This document shows, piece by piece, positions 25,870 to 35,532 of a stretch of 64,000 bases of DNA (position 1 is its first letter; each line of letters starts with the position of its first letter). The translations under genes and the position numbers were made by a program. Source of the stretch: Chitinophaga sp. Cy-1792 (GTDB lineage Bacteria > Bacteroidota > Bacteroidia > Chitinophagales > Chitinophagaceae); contig NZ_VWWO01000001.1 of assembly GCF_011752935.1 (NCBI RefSeq), positions 1,612,001-1,676,000 on the forward strand, in the 5' to 3' direction. The notes below the pieces were generated by a model. It was not told the origin of the DNA and made no database searches. It saw only the letters and a program-made list of their open reading frames with translations.

Positions 25870-26370
25870 ATGGGAATGAGTATCCAACAAATAATTTTCA
25901 TGGTGCTGTCGTTCGTAGCGCTGGTATCAGCTCTGGGCGTGGTATTGAGTAAAAATCCGGTATCCAGTGTATTGTGTCTGATCATTACGTTCTTCGCAAT
26001 CGCGGGTCATTATATTCTGCTCAATGCTCAGTTTCTGGCAGTTGTGCATATCATCGTTTATGCGGGAGCCATCATGGTATTGTTCCTTTATGTAATGATG
26101 CTGATGAACCTGAACGCGGAAGTAGAACCACAGAAACGGAACTGGCTGAAATATGCGGGCGCCATCAGTGGCGGTGCATTACTGGTAGTACTGGTAGCGG
26201 CATTGCGTGATGCAAGCATGCCTGCATTAACTGACAATGCTTCAGAAGTAGGATTAATCCATAACCTCGGTAAACTGTTGTTTACCCAGTATGTTATTCC
26301 TTTTGAAGTGAGCAGTATCCTGTTTCTGAGTGCAATGGTAGGTGCTGTAGTAATTGGTAAAAAAGACTGA
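25870..26370 (+). CDS. nuoJ: NADH-quinone oxidoreductase subunit J
   Basis: 166 residues and about five transmembrane helices, with the conserved HIIVYAGAIMVLFLYVMMLMNL in the middle (helix 3 with the pi-bulge region). It is a membrane-arm subunit between NuoH and the antiporter-like subunits. Confidence 0.94.
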   Translation: MGMSIQQIIFMVLSFVALVSALGVVLSKNPVSSVLCLIITFFAIAGHYILLNAQFLAVVHIIVYAGAIMVLFLYVMMLMNLNAEVEPQKRNWLKYAGAISGGALLVVLVAALRDASMPALTDNASEVGLIHNLGKLLFTQYVIPFEVSSILFLSAMVGAVVIGKKD

Positions 26371-26391
26371 TCGCTTACAGGTCAGCATAAT

Positions 26392-26407
26392 TCGTAACTC
26401 GTAATTC
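26392..26407. repeat. CGTAATTC-type repeat upstream of nuoK
   Basis: TCGTAACTCGTAATTC differs from the core before nuoH (24176-24191) by one base. It lies in the 43-nt gap before nuoK. Confidence 0.6.
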
Positions 26408-26413
26408 ATTTTT

Positions 26414-26731
26414 ATGCCTGTTCAATATTACATATTCCTGAGTATCGCCCTGTTTTGCATTGGTGTGATGGGAGTACTGATGCGCAGAAATGCCATCATC
26501 ATCTTTATGTGCATAGAGCTGATGTTAAATGCGGTAAACCTGCTGCTGGTAGCATTTTCTAAAATGTGGGCAGATGCCGGAAGGGTAGATGCCGGATCAG
26601 CGCAGCTGTTCGTATTCTTTATTATGGTGGTAGCTGCTGCGGAAGTAGCCGTAGGTCTGGCTGTCATCACCATGGTCTACAGAAATACACACTCGGTAGA
26701 TATTAACATTCTTAACAGGCTGAAAAATTAA
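26414..26731 (+). CDS. nuoK: NADH-quinone oxidoreductase subunit K
   Basis: 105 residues with three transmembrane helices. The conserved intramembrane glutamates are in FMCIELMLNAVNLLLVAF and AAAEVAVGLAVI. It forms part of the fourth proton channel region of complex I. Confidence 0.95.
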   Translation: MPVQYYIFLSIALFCIGVMGVLMRRNAIIIFMCIELMLNAVNLLLVAFSKMWADAGRVDAGSAQLFVFFIMVVAAAEVAVGLAVITMVYRNTHSVDINILNRLKN

Positions 26732-26759
26732 TAATTCTCATCCTTCATAATTATTAATT
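26726..26759. repeat. 11-bp inverted repeat at the nuoK-nuoL junction
   Basis: AATTAATAATT (26726-26736) and AATTATTAATT (26749-26759) are perfect reverse complements. The left arm contains the nuoK stop codon. The hairpin would be AT-only and weak. Confidence 0.5.
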
Positions 26760-26787
26760 GTTTCGACGTCGTAAATAGAATTGATAA

Positions 26788-28686
26788 ATGATTAATCTAG
26801 TTTGGCTGGTACCATTTTTACCATTATTAGGTTTCCTGGTGAATGGATTGGGACGCAGGTTTTTATCCAAGTCCCTCGTAGGGTTTGTTGGAAGCAGTAC
26901 GGTGTTGGCTGCCTTTGTGGTGAGCTTATTAATATTTTTCCAGGTGAAAGCACCGGGATTCACCCCGCAAACAGTAACCCTGTTTGATTTCATCTCAGTT
27001 GGATCACTTAACATCCCGTTTGCCTTCCAGGTAGATCAGCTGAGCGCTTTATTCCTCCTGATAATTACGGGCGTAGGTACATTGATTCATATCTACTCTA
27101 CCGCTTACATGCATGATGAAAGTAATGAAGGTTTTGCCAGGTACTTCGCGTATCTCAACCTCTTCGTATTCTCCATGCTTATTCTTGTACTTGGTGCAAA
27201 CTACGTGATGATGTTTATCGGATGGGAAGGTGTAGGTCTTTGCTCTTACCTCCTCATCGGTTTCTGGTTTAAAAATACCAGCTATAACAATGCTGCGAAG
27301 AAAGCCTTTATCATGAACCGTATTGGTGACCTCGGATTCCTGCTGGGTATCTTCTTCATCATTACACAATTTGGTACGGTTACTTTCCCTGAAGTTTTTG
27401 CAAAAGCAGCTCCACTGGGTATGAATTCTCCGGTGCTGATTGCTATTGCAGCTTTCCTCTTTATTGGTGCTACCGGTAAATCAGCGCAGATTCCGCTGTA
27501 TACCTGGTTACCTGATGCGATGGCGGGTCCTACTCCAGTATCTGCCCTGATCCACGCTGCTACCATGGTTACTGCGGGTATCTATATGATTGCACGTAGC
27601 AATATCATATATACACTTGCGCCTTGTGTACAGTCGATCGTTGCTATCATCGGTGTTGTTACCGCTGTATTTGCTGCTTCTATCGCGCTCAAACAAAATG
27701 ATATCAAGAAAGTATTGGCTTACTCTACGGTGAGCCAGCTGGGTTATATGTTCCTTGCACTGGGCGTTGGCGCTTACGGTGCAGCAGTTTTCCATGTAAT
27801 GACACACGCTTTCTTTAAAGCGATGCTGTTCCTCGGTTCCGGTTCTGTTATCCATGCGATGGGTGGCGAACAGGATATTCGTAAAATGGGCGGACTGAAA
27901 AAATACATGCCTACAACGCATATTACCTTCTTAATTGGCTGTCTGGCTATCGCCGGTGTGCCTGGTTTGTCCGGTTTCTTCTCCAAGGATGAAATCCTGG
28001 CCAGTGCATTTGGTGTGAACATCAGCTATTATGTATTAGGTTTATTTGGTGCACTGATGACTGCCTTCTATATGTTCCGTTTGTATGCTATGACATTCCT
28101 CGGCGAATTCCGTGGTACACACGAACAGGAGCATCATCTGCATGAAAGTCCTGCTGCAATGACTATTCCATTGGTTATTCTGGCATTTTTCTCTGTATTC
28201 AGTGGTTATGTTGGTATGCCGGAAGTATTCCATGCACCAAATTTCCTGGCTGAATACCTGGAACCAATCTTCGCTCCGTCTGCTCCTTTTGCAGTAGCAC
28301 ACCACCTGGGTGCAGGTACTGAATGGATGCTGATGGGAATCAGTTCTGTGCTGGTGATCATTATGATTGTAGTAGCGGTGAAGAAATTCAGTGGCTACCA
28401 GTATACCGATGCAGAGAACACTGGTTTTGCAAAAGTATTGGAGAACAAATGGTATGTTGATGAAATATATGATGCCGTTATCGTACGTCCATTATACGAA
28501 CTCGCCCGTTTCTTCCGTGATACAATTGAAAAGTCCGGAATTGACAGGCTGGTAAATGGTGTTGGCCGCGGTGTTAAATGGGGAAGTCAGCAGATCCGTC
28601 TTATCCAGACCGGTAACGTTGGATTCTACATCTTTGCCATGGTCATCGGTATGATCGTATTATTTGTGATCGGATTCTTATTATAA
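26788..28686 (+). CDS. nuoL: NADH-quinone oxidoreductase subunit L
   Basis: 632 residues of the largest antiporter-like subunit. About sixteen transmembrane helices; FIGWEGVGLCSYLLIGFW holds the conserved Glu, and TGKSAQIPLYTWLPDAMAGP and YSTVSQLGYMFLALG are family signatures. The C-terminal part includes the long lateral helix region. It translocates protons at the far end of the membrane arm. Confidence 0.97.
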   Translation: MINLVWLVPFLPLLGFLVNGLGRRFLSKSLVGFVGSSTVLAAFVVSLLIFFQVKAPGFTPQTVTLFDFISVGSLNIPFAFQVDQLSALFLLIITGVGTLIHIYSTAYMHDESNEGFARYFAYLNLFVFSMLILVLGANYVMMFIGWEGVGLCSYLLIGFWFKNTSYNNAAKKAFIMNRIGDLGFLLGIFFIITQFGTVTFPEVFAKAAPLGMNSPVLIAIAAFLFIGATGKSAQIPLYTWLPDAMAGPTPVSALIHAATMVTAGIYMIARSNIIYTLAPCVQSIVAIIGVVTAVFAASIALKQNDIKKVLAYSTVSQLGYMFLALGVGAYGAAVFHVMTHAFFKAMLFLGSGSVIHAMGGEQDIRKMGGLKKYMPTTHITFLIGCLAIAGVPGLSGFFSKDEILASAFGVNISYYVLGLFGALMTAFYMFRLYAMTFLGEFRGTHEQEHHLHESPAAMTIPLVILAFFSVFSGYVGMPEVFHAPNFLAEYLEPIFAPSAPFAVAHHLGAGTEWMLMGISSVLVIIMIVVAVKKFSGYQYTDAENTGFAKVLENKWYVDEIYDAVIVRPLYELARFFRDTIEKSGIDRLVNGVGRGVKWGSQQIRLIQTGNVGFYIFAMVIGMIVLFVIGFLL

Positions 28687-28719
28687 ACCAATAGCAGAAG
28701 TTACAAGCGCAGATAAATT

Positions 28720-30153
28720 ATGTTGACAGTTTTATTAATATTGATTCCTTTCATAGCGGGCCTTATCGCATTTGGCCTGAAGGGATCCGGGCCGAAAGTG
28801 CTGGCGATGGTAGCATCTCTGGCAACACTGGCTACAGCAGTTGGTGCATGGTGCAGTTTCCGTACAGCACCTCAAAGTTTGAGCTTTGTTGCTAACTGGA
28901 TTCCCCAGCTGGGAAGTCAATTCAAAGTAGGGTTAGATGGAATGGGCATGATGCTCTGTTTACTTACAGCGATTGCCTTTCTGCTTGTTTACATTACCAT
29001 CTGGAACCGCGACACCGAAAGGTCCAGCAGTTTTTACGGTTTAATGTTATTATCTCAGGCTGGTTTAACCGGTGTATTCACCGCTTACGATGCCCTGTTG
29101 TTTTACATATTCTGGGAACTGGCGTTAATCCCTGTTTACTTCCTCTGCTCTATGTGGGGTGGTGAAAAGCGTATCGCCGTTACCTTTAAGTTCTTTGTTT
29201 ATACTTTCCTTGGCTCCCTGTTGATGCTGGTAGGTATTATCTACCTGTATGCACAGAGCCCTGATCATAGCTTCAGCTGGGAATCATTCACTGCTTTACA
29301 CCTGAGCGCTGATCAGCAAAACTGGCTCTTCTGGCTGTTTTTTGTGGCTTTTGCCATCAAAATGCCAATTTTTCCTTTCCATACCTGGCAGCCGGATACT
29401 TACGAACAGTCTCCGACTCCGGTTACGATGATCCTTTCCGGTGTCATGGTAAAAATGGGTTTGTTCGGTATCATCCGCTGGCTGGTGCCGGTACTGCCTG
29501 AAGGAGCAAGAATGTGGTCAGATGTTGCCATCGTTCTCTCTATCATCGGTATCGTTTATGCATCCTGCATCGCGATGGTACAGAGCGACTTCAAACGCCT
29601 GATCGCTTACTCTTCCATCGCCCACATCGGCCTGATGTGCGCTGCTATCTTCTCCAGAACAGAGCAGGGCATGCAGGGTGTGCTGTTACAGATGTTCAAC
29701 CACGGTATCAATATCATCGGTATGTGGATAATCGTTGAAATTATCCAGAACCGACTGAAAGTGAAAAACCTGGACGAACTGGGCGGTATTGCTCAGAAAG
29801 CGCCTCGTATGGCTACATTCCTTGTAATAATAAGTCTGGCTAACATCGGTTTACCACTGACCAACGGTTTTGTGGGTGAATTCCTGATGTTCAGCGGCCT
29901 TTTCCAATATAACCACTGGTTCATGGCAATTGCAGGTCTGGGTATCATCCTGGCGGCAGTTTATACACTGAATATGATCCAGAAGGTAATATTCGGCAAT
30001 GGAAATGCATTAACGGAAACGACTACCGACTTACAGCCTGGAGAGACCCTGGCTTTAAGCCTGGTTGTTGCCATCATCCTGGTACTGGGTGTTTATCCAA
30101 AACCAATCCTGGACCTGGTGAGCAGCACAACAGAGTTAGTTCTTAAATTTTAA
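28720..30153 (+). CDS. nuoM: NADH-quinone oxidoreductase subunit M
   Basis: 477 residues, antiporter-like, about fourteen helices. FYIFWELALIPVYFLCSMWGG carries the conserved Glu split over the first half of the protein; FPFHTWQPDTYEQSPTPV and YSSIAHIGLMCAAIF are the paired channel motifs. Spacing is 33 nt from nuoL and 23 nt to nuoN. Confidence 0.97.
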   Translation: MLTVLLILIPFIAGLIAFGLKGSGPKVLAMVASLATLATAVGAWCSFRTAPQSLSFVANWIPQLGSQFKVGLDGMGMMLCLLTAIAFLLVYITIWNRDTERSSSFYGLMLLSQAGLTGVFTAYDALLFYIFWELALIPVYFLCSMWGGEKRIAVTFKFFVYTFLGSLLMLVGIIYLYAQSPDHSFSWESFTALHLSADQQNWLFWLFFVAFAIKMPIFPFHTWQPDTYEQSPTPVTMILSGVMVKMGLFGIIRWLVPVLPEGARMWSDVAIVLSIIGIVYASCIAMVQSDFKRLIAYSSIAHIGLMCAAIFSRTEQGMQGVLLQMFNHGINIIGMWIIVEIIQNRLKVKNLDELGGIAQKAPRMATFLVIISLANIGLPLTNGFVGEFLMFSGLFQYNHWFMAIAGLGIILAAVYTLNMIQKVIFGNGNALTETTTDLQPGETLALSLVVAIILVLGVYPKPILDLVSSTTELVLKF

Positions 30154-30176
30154 TCGGGGTTTTGTAACGCAAAAAT

Positions 30177-31553
30177 ATGAACGCACTAATTTCTACTGCT
30201 TTATCGGGCGTTGTTCTGATGTTTGTCGGTTTATTTGTACGCAATAAGCAGCATATTAAATTTTTTGCCATCGCGGCCGTTATCATATGTCTTATTGCTG
30301 ACCTGGCACTGTTACCTACAGTGCAACTGGGTGGTTATATCCTGTATGGTATGATAGAAGTATCCAAATTCAGCGTGATTTTCAATGCTGTGGCTTTGGG
30401 TGCTACCTTGTTGTACTTCCTGTTGTCGGGTAGTGAGTTTGAGAAAGTAGGAGAACATGTGGCTGATTATTTCGCCCTGATATTCTTTATACTCTCCGGT
30501 ATTATCCTGGCTTCCAGCTTCAGCAATCTGCTGATGTTGTTCCTGGCTATCGAGATCATGTCTATCCCACAGTATATCCTGGCGGGTGCCGATAAGAAAA
30601 GCTTAAAAGGCAATGAGGCGTCCCTGAAGTACCTCCTTACCGGTTCATTCACTACGGGTGTACTGCTGATGGGTATTGCGCTGATCTACGGTGCTGCCGG
30701 TACCTTTGATATCAATGCATTGGGCCTGGGCACTGCGGAAATCAACCCACTGTCTTTATGCGGTATCATCCTGGTTGCTTTTGCACTGTCTTTCAAAGTA
30801 TCTGCCGCTCCTTTCCACTTCTGGACACCTGATGTATACGACGGTTCACCAACCGTGTTTACTTCTTTCATGGCTACCGTAGTAAAAGCGGGTGGTTTTG
30901 TTGCCTTTGTACGCCTGTTCCATACAGCATTCGAAGGTGGCGCTATCAGCCAGCACTGGATGCTGATCCTGTCAATCATCACCGCCCTGACACTGGTAAT
31001 AGGTAACTTTACCGCTGTATTCCAGCAGAGTGTGAAGCGTATGCTGGCTTACTCCAGTATCGCGCAGGCAGGTTTCATGCTGTTTGCAGTAATCGCTAAC
31101 AACCAGATGGCTGCTCAGGGTATCATTCTTTATGCAGCAGCATACAGTGTTGCTACTATTGGCGTATTCGCCGTACTGATGCGCATGAAGAAAGATTATA
31201 CTTTCGAAGGCTTCAATGGCCTGGCGCGTAAAGAGCCACTGATGGCCCTGACCGTAACCGTTTGTCTGCTGTCACTGGCAGGTATCCCGGTAACTGCCGG
31301 CTTCTTCGCTAAATACTTCGTACTCGCAGCTGCCATTCAGCAAGGTCACCTCCTCTGGCTGGTTATCCTGGCTGTGCTCTGCGCCGCTATCAGCGTATAC
31401 TACTACTTCCGCGTGATCATCGCCATGTACTTCAAACAGGGCGAACCTGAAGTAGAACCAGTTTCCGGTGGTTTCAAAGCTGCCCTGATCCTGACAATTA
31501 TCCTCGTACTGGCACTGGGTATCTGCCCAAGCCTCCTGATAGGTTGCCTGTAA
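30177..31553 (+). CDS. nuoN: NADH-quinone oxidoreductase subunit N
   Basis: 458 residues, antiporter-like, about fourteen helices. FLAIEIMSIPQYILAG, FHFWTPDVYDGSPT and YSSIAQAGFMLFAV are the expected channel and discontinuous-helix motifs. It is the last gene of the operon and is followed by a strong terminator. Confidence 0.96.
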   Translation: MNALISTALSGVVLMFVGLFVRNKQHIKFFAIAAVIICLIADLALLPTVQLGGYILYGMIEVSKFSVIFNAVALGATLLYFLLSGSEFEKVGEHVADYFALIFFILSGIILASSFSNLLMLFLAIEIMSIPQYILAGADKKSLKGNEASLKYLLTGSFTTGVLLMGIALIYGAAGTFDINALGLGTAEINPLSLCGIILVAFALSFKVSAAPFHFWTPDVYDGSPTVFTSFMATVVKAGGFVAFVRLFHTAFEGGAISQHWMLILSIITALTLVIGNFTAVFQQSVKRMLAYSSIAQAGFMLFAVIANNQMAAQGIILYAAAYSVATIGVFAVLMRMKKDYTFEGFNGLARKEPLMALTVTVCLLSLAGIPVTAGFFAKYFVLAAAIQQGHLLWLVILAVLCAAISVYYYFRVIIAMYFKQGEPEVEPVSGGFKAALILTIILVLALGICPSLLIGCL

Positions 31554-31574
31554 TCACGAGATCAGATATTATTT

Positions 31575-31611
31575 AAAAGGGCCTGCACTCAGCTGCAGGC
31601 CCTTTTTGTTT
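31575..31611 (+). terminator. Intrinsic terminator closing the nuo operon
   Basis: A 13-bp stem (31575-31587 with 31594-31606), 6-nt loop CTCAGC, and a T-rich tail (CCTTTTTGTTTT). Confidence 0.92.
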
Positions 31612-31686
31612 TCCGGCCAACCACTCATCCCAAATAAGATCGGTTTGCATGTATTATTATATTAACTTTACTATTAACCCGTAATT

Positions 31687-32964
31687 ATGCAATCCCGAGA
31701 TATCTTTCAACTGGCATATCGTTCTGTAAGCGGAAATAAACTCCGAACCGGTCTCACCGTTTCTATTATCGCGCTGGGTATCATGGTACTTGTTGGTATC
31801 CTCACGGCTATCGATAGTATTAAAACCAGTATTTACAGCAGCTTCGCAATGATGGGGGCGAATAGCTTTTCCATCAGAAACAGGGACATACAGGTAAGAA
31901 TGGGCGACGGCAATGAGACGGCCTCCAAAGGAAATAAAAACCAGAAGAAGGTAAAGAAGTCCAACAGTAATAAAATTATCTCCTACCAGGATGCCCTCGC
32001 CTTCAAAGACAGATATCATTTCCCGGCAGATGTGTCCATCAATTTCCGCGCTACTGGTAGCGCCACCGTTTATAAAGACGACAAGAAAACCAACCCTAAC
32101 GTAACCGTTATAGGTGGTGATGAAAATTATCTCGCCATTTCCAATTATACCGTATCAGAAGGCCGTAATTTAAACAGTCTTGACGTAGAATCCGGCCGCA
32201 ACGTGGCTATCCTTGGTAAAGATGTTGCCGAAAAACTCTTCGGCAAAAAAATGAAGAATATTATCAATAATACCATCAGGGTGGGAGACGTACGTTATCG
32301 TGTCATTGGTGTACTGGCCTCCAAAGGAAGCAGTAACCTGATGAGTGCCGATAATGTGGTCATCACTTCGGTCAACAATACACGAAGAATATTTAATCGC
32401 CCGTCTGCATCTTACCAGATAGGTATCGCTGTAAAAAATATTACCCAGATGGAACCCGCCCAGGGAGAAGCCATCGGGGTATTTCGGATTATCCGCGGAC
32501 TGGGGCTCAACGAAGAAGATAATTTCGTTATCAGCAAAAGCGACAGCATTGCAGAAATGCTGTTCTCCATGTTAAGTAAAGTGAACCTCTTCGCCATCGT
32601 CATTGCCTTCATTACCCTCTTCGGTTCTGCTATTGGCCTCATGAATATCATGCTGGTTTCCGTTGCGGAACGTACCCGCGAAATCGGTGTTACCAAAGCG
32701 CTCGGCGCCACGAGCAAAGTCGTACGTATGCAATTCCTCTATGAGGCCATTGTCATCAGTCTGATGGGAGGCGTCATCGGTGTGATTGCCGGTATGCTAT
32801 TGGGTAATATCGTTTCTGTTATATTCAGCTCTCCTTTTATCATACCGTGGCTATGGATTATGATCGGTGTAAGTATTTGCGCTGTCGTAGGACTAATCTC
32901 GGGCATATACCCTGCTATTAAGGCGTCCAAACTGGACCCTATTATCGCACTGCGCTACGAATAG
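31687..32964 (+). CDS. ABC transporter permease of the MacB/FtsX type
   Basis: 425 residues. Helix 1 is at about 22-42, followed by an extracytoplasmic MacB-like domain to about residue 285 and three more helices about 300-415. The FtsX-type permease core is visible in [25 protein letters not shown]. These proteins couple with an ATPase to act on lipoproteins, peptides or drugs rather than small substrates. No ATPase or membrane-fusion gene is adjacent, so the partner must be encoded elsewhere. The substrate is unknown. Confidence 0.88.
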   Translation: MQSRDIFQLAYRSVSGNKLRTGLTVSIIALGIMVLVGILTAIDSIKTSIYSSFAMMGANSFSIRNRDIQVRMGDGNETASKGNKNQKKVKKSNSNKIISYQDALAFKDRYHFPADVSINFRATGSATVYKDDKKTNPNVTVIGGDENYLAISNYTVSEGRNLNSLDVESGRNVAILGKDVAEKLFGKKMKNIINNTIRVGDVRYRVIGVLASKGSSNLMSADNVVITSVNNTRRIFNRPSASYQIGIAVKNITQMEPAQGEAIGVFRIIRGLGLNEEDNFVISKSDSIAEMLFSMLSKVNLFAIVIAFITLFGSAIGLMNIMLVSVAERTREIGVTKALGATSKVVRMQFLYEAIVISLMGGVIGVIAGMLLGNIVSVIFSSPFIIPWLWIMIGVSICAVVGLISGIYPAIKASKLDPIIALRYE

Positions 32965-33023
32965 CAGATTGCATTTTCGGATTTCTTTTTTATATCTTGT
33001 CCGTTACCAAAAAACGAGCAGAT

Positions 33024-34337
33024 ATGCCCATCCTCATTGTAATCGCTGCCATTTTACTGTTAGTCGTTCTGGTTACCTGGTGTAAACTGAATACCTTTCT
33101 TTCATTCCTGATCGTGTCTATCCTGATGGGGTTGGCGCTGCATATGAATATCTCTGCTATTACCCAGTCTATACAAACCGGTATTGGTAAAACCCTGGGT
33201 TCACTGATAGTGGTCATTGTATTTGGTGCTATGCTGGGAAAACTGGTGGCAGAGAGTGGAGCGGCACAACGGATTGCCGGTGGACTCATGCAATTGCTGG
33301 GTCCAAAATATGTACAGTGGTCGCTGATGATCACCGGTTTTATTGTTGGTATTCCGTTGTTCTATAATATCGGTTTTGTATTAATGGTGCCGTTGATTTT
33401 TACGGTGGCTGCCAGAACAGGCTTACCTGCAGTATATCTTGGTATTCCAATGCTGGCTTCGCTGTCTGTAACGCACGGCTATCTTCCTCCTCATCCTTCT
33501 CCTACGGCCCTCGTCTCTTATTTTCATGCTAGCATGGGTATGACGTTGCTCTATGGTATGATGCTGGCAATTCCCGCTATCGTGCTGGCGGGCCCTGTTT
33601 TTAGCCGGTTTCTGAAAGGATATAGGAATACTCCTTCCAAACTGTTTGCGGCCAAAGAACTGCCTGAAAATGAAATTCCGGGTATGGTTCCAAGTCTGTT
33701 TGCTGCGATGCTGCCTGTATTATTACTGGCGCTCACGGCCCTGGCAAAGCTATGGGTCAAAGAAGGATCGCTGGGATTTGAAATTGCTACCTGGCTGGGT
33801 GATCCGCTGATCGTGATGTTGCTGGCGGTGCTGAATGGGATTTACCTGCTGGGTCTCAGAAGAAAAGTACCTATGAAAAAAGTAATGGGTATCATGGATG
33901 AGGCGGTAAAAGATGTGGCGGTTATTATCCTGATCATCGGTGGTTCCGGCGCACTGACGCAGTTATTAAACGATAGTAAGGTCAGCGATTATATCACGGC
34001 AGCGCTGATAGAACAGCACCTGCACCCGCTGGTGCTCGCATGGGGTATCGCAGCCATTATAAGAATATGTATAGGGTCTGCTACTGTAGCGGGTTTGACA
34101 ACCGCCGCGATTGTTGCGCCATTAGTAGGGCCTTCCGGCGTAAATCCGAATCTGATGGTGCTGGCTACCGGCGCAGGCAGCCTGATGTTTTCACATATTA
34201 ACGATGCCGGTTTCTGGATGTTTAAAGAATACTTTAACTTGACAGTGAAAGATACGATCAAAACATGGTCTGTAATGGAAACGATCGTTTCGGTTACCGG
34301 ACTGTTAGGGGCATTATTATTAAGCCTGTTTGTTTAG
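33024..34337 (+). CDS. GntP-family permease (gluconate or D-serine/D-hydroxyamino acid type)
   Basis: 437 residues from the ATG at 33024, giving MPILIVIAAILLL, typical of the family; an in-frame TTG at 32997 would add nine polar residues. About twelve to fourteen hydrophobic helices; GSATVAGLTTAAIVAPL and HINDAGFWMFKEYF near the C-terminus are GntP signatures. GntP proteins are proton symporters for gluconate and related acids, and DsdX of the same family carries D-serine. The next gene, 27 nt downstream, is a D-threonine aldolase-type enzyme, favouring a D-hydroxyamino acid substrate (inference). Confidence 0.9.
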   Translation: MPILIVIAAILLLVVLVTWCKLNTFLSFLIVSILMGLALHMNISAITQSIQTGIGKTLGSLIVVIVFGAMLGKLVAESGAAQRIAGGLMQLLGPKYVQWSLMITGFIVGIPLFYNIGFVLMVPLIFTVAARTGLPAVYLGIPMLASLSVTHGYLPPHPSPTALVSYFHASMGMTLLYGMMLAIPAIVLAGPVFSRFLKGYRNTPSKLFAAKELPENEIPGMVPSLFAAMLPVLLLALTALAKLWVKEGSLGFEIATWLGDPLIVMLLAVLNGIYLLGLRRKVPMKKVMGIMDEAVKDVAVIILIIGGSGALTQLLNDSKVSDYITAALIEQHLHPLVLAWGIAAIIRICIGSATVAGLTTAAIVAPLVGPSGVNPNLMVLATGAGSLMFSHINDAGFWMFKEYFNLTVKDTIKTWSVMETIVSVTGLLGALLLSLFV

Positions 34338-34364
34338 TTGTAAGGATTCCTGCTTAAATTTTAT

Positions 34365-35471
34365 ATGATGGAATGGTTTGAATTAAAGAATGTAGATCAG
34401 GTAGATTCTCCTGCATTAATTATCTATAAAGAGAGAATTATAGAGAATATAAATCTGCTTAAAACAATGATCGATGATGTGAAGCGCCTGCGTCCTCACG
34501 TCAAAACAAATAAAATCACAGAAGTGGTGGCACTGATGATAGCCGCCGGAATTGAAAAATTCAAATGCGCTACCATCGCAGAAGCAGAAATGTGCGCACT
34601 GGCGAAGGCGCCGGATGTATTACTGGCCTATCAGCCGGTGGGACCTAAAGTAATCAGGCTGCTGGAGCTGGTACAGAAATATCCGGATACCATGTTTAGT
34701 TGCCTGGTGGATAACATGGACGCCGCTACGAAAATCAGTGACGCTTTTGCTGCCATCGGCAAAAAGCTTAAGGTATATGTAGATCTTAATGTAGGTATGA
34801 ACCGTACGGGTATCAAACCCGGTAAAGCCGCACTGGTATTGTACCAGCAACTGCAGCAGCTGCCGGGTATCAACACCATTGGCCTGCATGCCTACGATGG
34901 GCATATCCACGATACGGACATGGCTACACGTACCGAACGTTGCAACGAAGCCTACGAGCCTGTTCATCAGATGGTAGTGGATACGGTTATAAGCGGACTC
35001 CCCGCTCCAATTGTTGTTGCCGGCGGATCTCCCACATTCCCCATCCATGCACAGCGACATACAATAGAATGTAGTCCGGGAACCTTCGTATTCTGGGATT
35101 TTGGCTACGCCAGAAATCTACCTGAGCAACATTTTAAATATGCCGCCCTCGTATTAAGCAGGGTGATTTCTGTTATTGATCAGCAGCTTATCTGTCTTGA
35201 CCTCGGACATAAATCCGTTGCCGCAGAAAGTCCGCAGCCCCGTGTGCAATACCTCAATATCCCGGATGCTACGATCGTTTCACAAAGCGAGGAACATCTG
35301 GTACTGAAGGTGAACGACAGTAGCCAATATCCGGTGGGGACGGTGTGTTACGGCGTGCCGTTGCATGTTTGTCCTACAGTGGCATTATATGAAAAGGCCT
35401 ATGTAGCCGAACAGCAGGAGGTGGTAGCCACCTGGAAAGTAATTGCCCGCGACCGGCAAATCATCATCTGA
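34365..35471 (+). CDS. D-threonine aldolase / D-serine dehydratase-like PLP enzyme
   Basis: 368 residues of the alanine-racemase-fold type III PLP family. The PLP lysine is probably Lys47 in RPHVKTNK; DLNVGMNRTGI and the phosphate-binding VVAGGSPTF are in the barrel. The C-terminal domain has His334 and Cys336 (PLHVCPTVAL), the usual metal site of D-threonine aldolases and eukaryotic-type D-serine dehydratases. The reaction is either retro-aldol cleavage of D-threonine or dehydration of D-serine; the two cannot be separated by eye. It forms a two-gene unit with the permease. ATG 34365 or 34368 could be the start. Confidence 0.88.
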   Translation: MMEWFELKNVDQVDSPALIIYKERIIENINLLKTMIDDVKRLRPHVKTNKITEVVALMIAAGIEKFKCATIAEAEMCALAKAPDVLLAYQPVGPKVIRLLELVQKYPDTMFSCLVDNMDAATKISDAFAAIGKKLKVYVDLNVGMNRTGIKPGKAALVLYQQLQQLPGINTIGLHAYDGHIHDTDMATRTERCNEAYEPVHQMVVDTVISGLPAPIVVAGGSPTFPIHAQRHTIECSPGTFVFWDFGYARNLPEQHFKYAALVLSRVISVIDQQLICLDLGHKSVAAESPQPRVQYLNIPDATIVSQSEEHLVLKVNDSSQYPVGTVCYGVPLHVCPTVALYEKAYVAEQQEVVATWKVIARDRQIII

Positions 35472-35487
35472 TATATCTTGAATATTT

Positions 35488-35527
35488 GGTAAATTTAAAT
35501 AGCGCGGAAGCGCTATATAAATTTACC
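35488..35527. repeat. Long hairpin ending 5 nt before the DUF2252 gene
   Basis: Left arm 35488-35505 and right arm 35510-35527 pair at 17 of 18 positions (one A-A mismatch) around a GGAA tetraloop. It covers the ribosome-binding region of the next gene. No T-run follows. Confidence 0.8.
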
Positions 35528-35532
35528 TTCTT

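Noticed and set aside
17489..31611. Possible hydrogenase or antiporter (Mrp/Hyf) operon instead of complex I
   Set aside because: NuoE, NuoF and NuoG with NADH, FMN and Fe-S motifs are present, and NuoD lacks the hydrogenase Ni ligands, so it is complex I.
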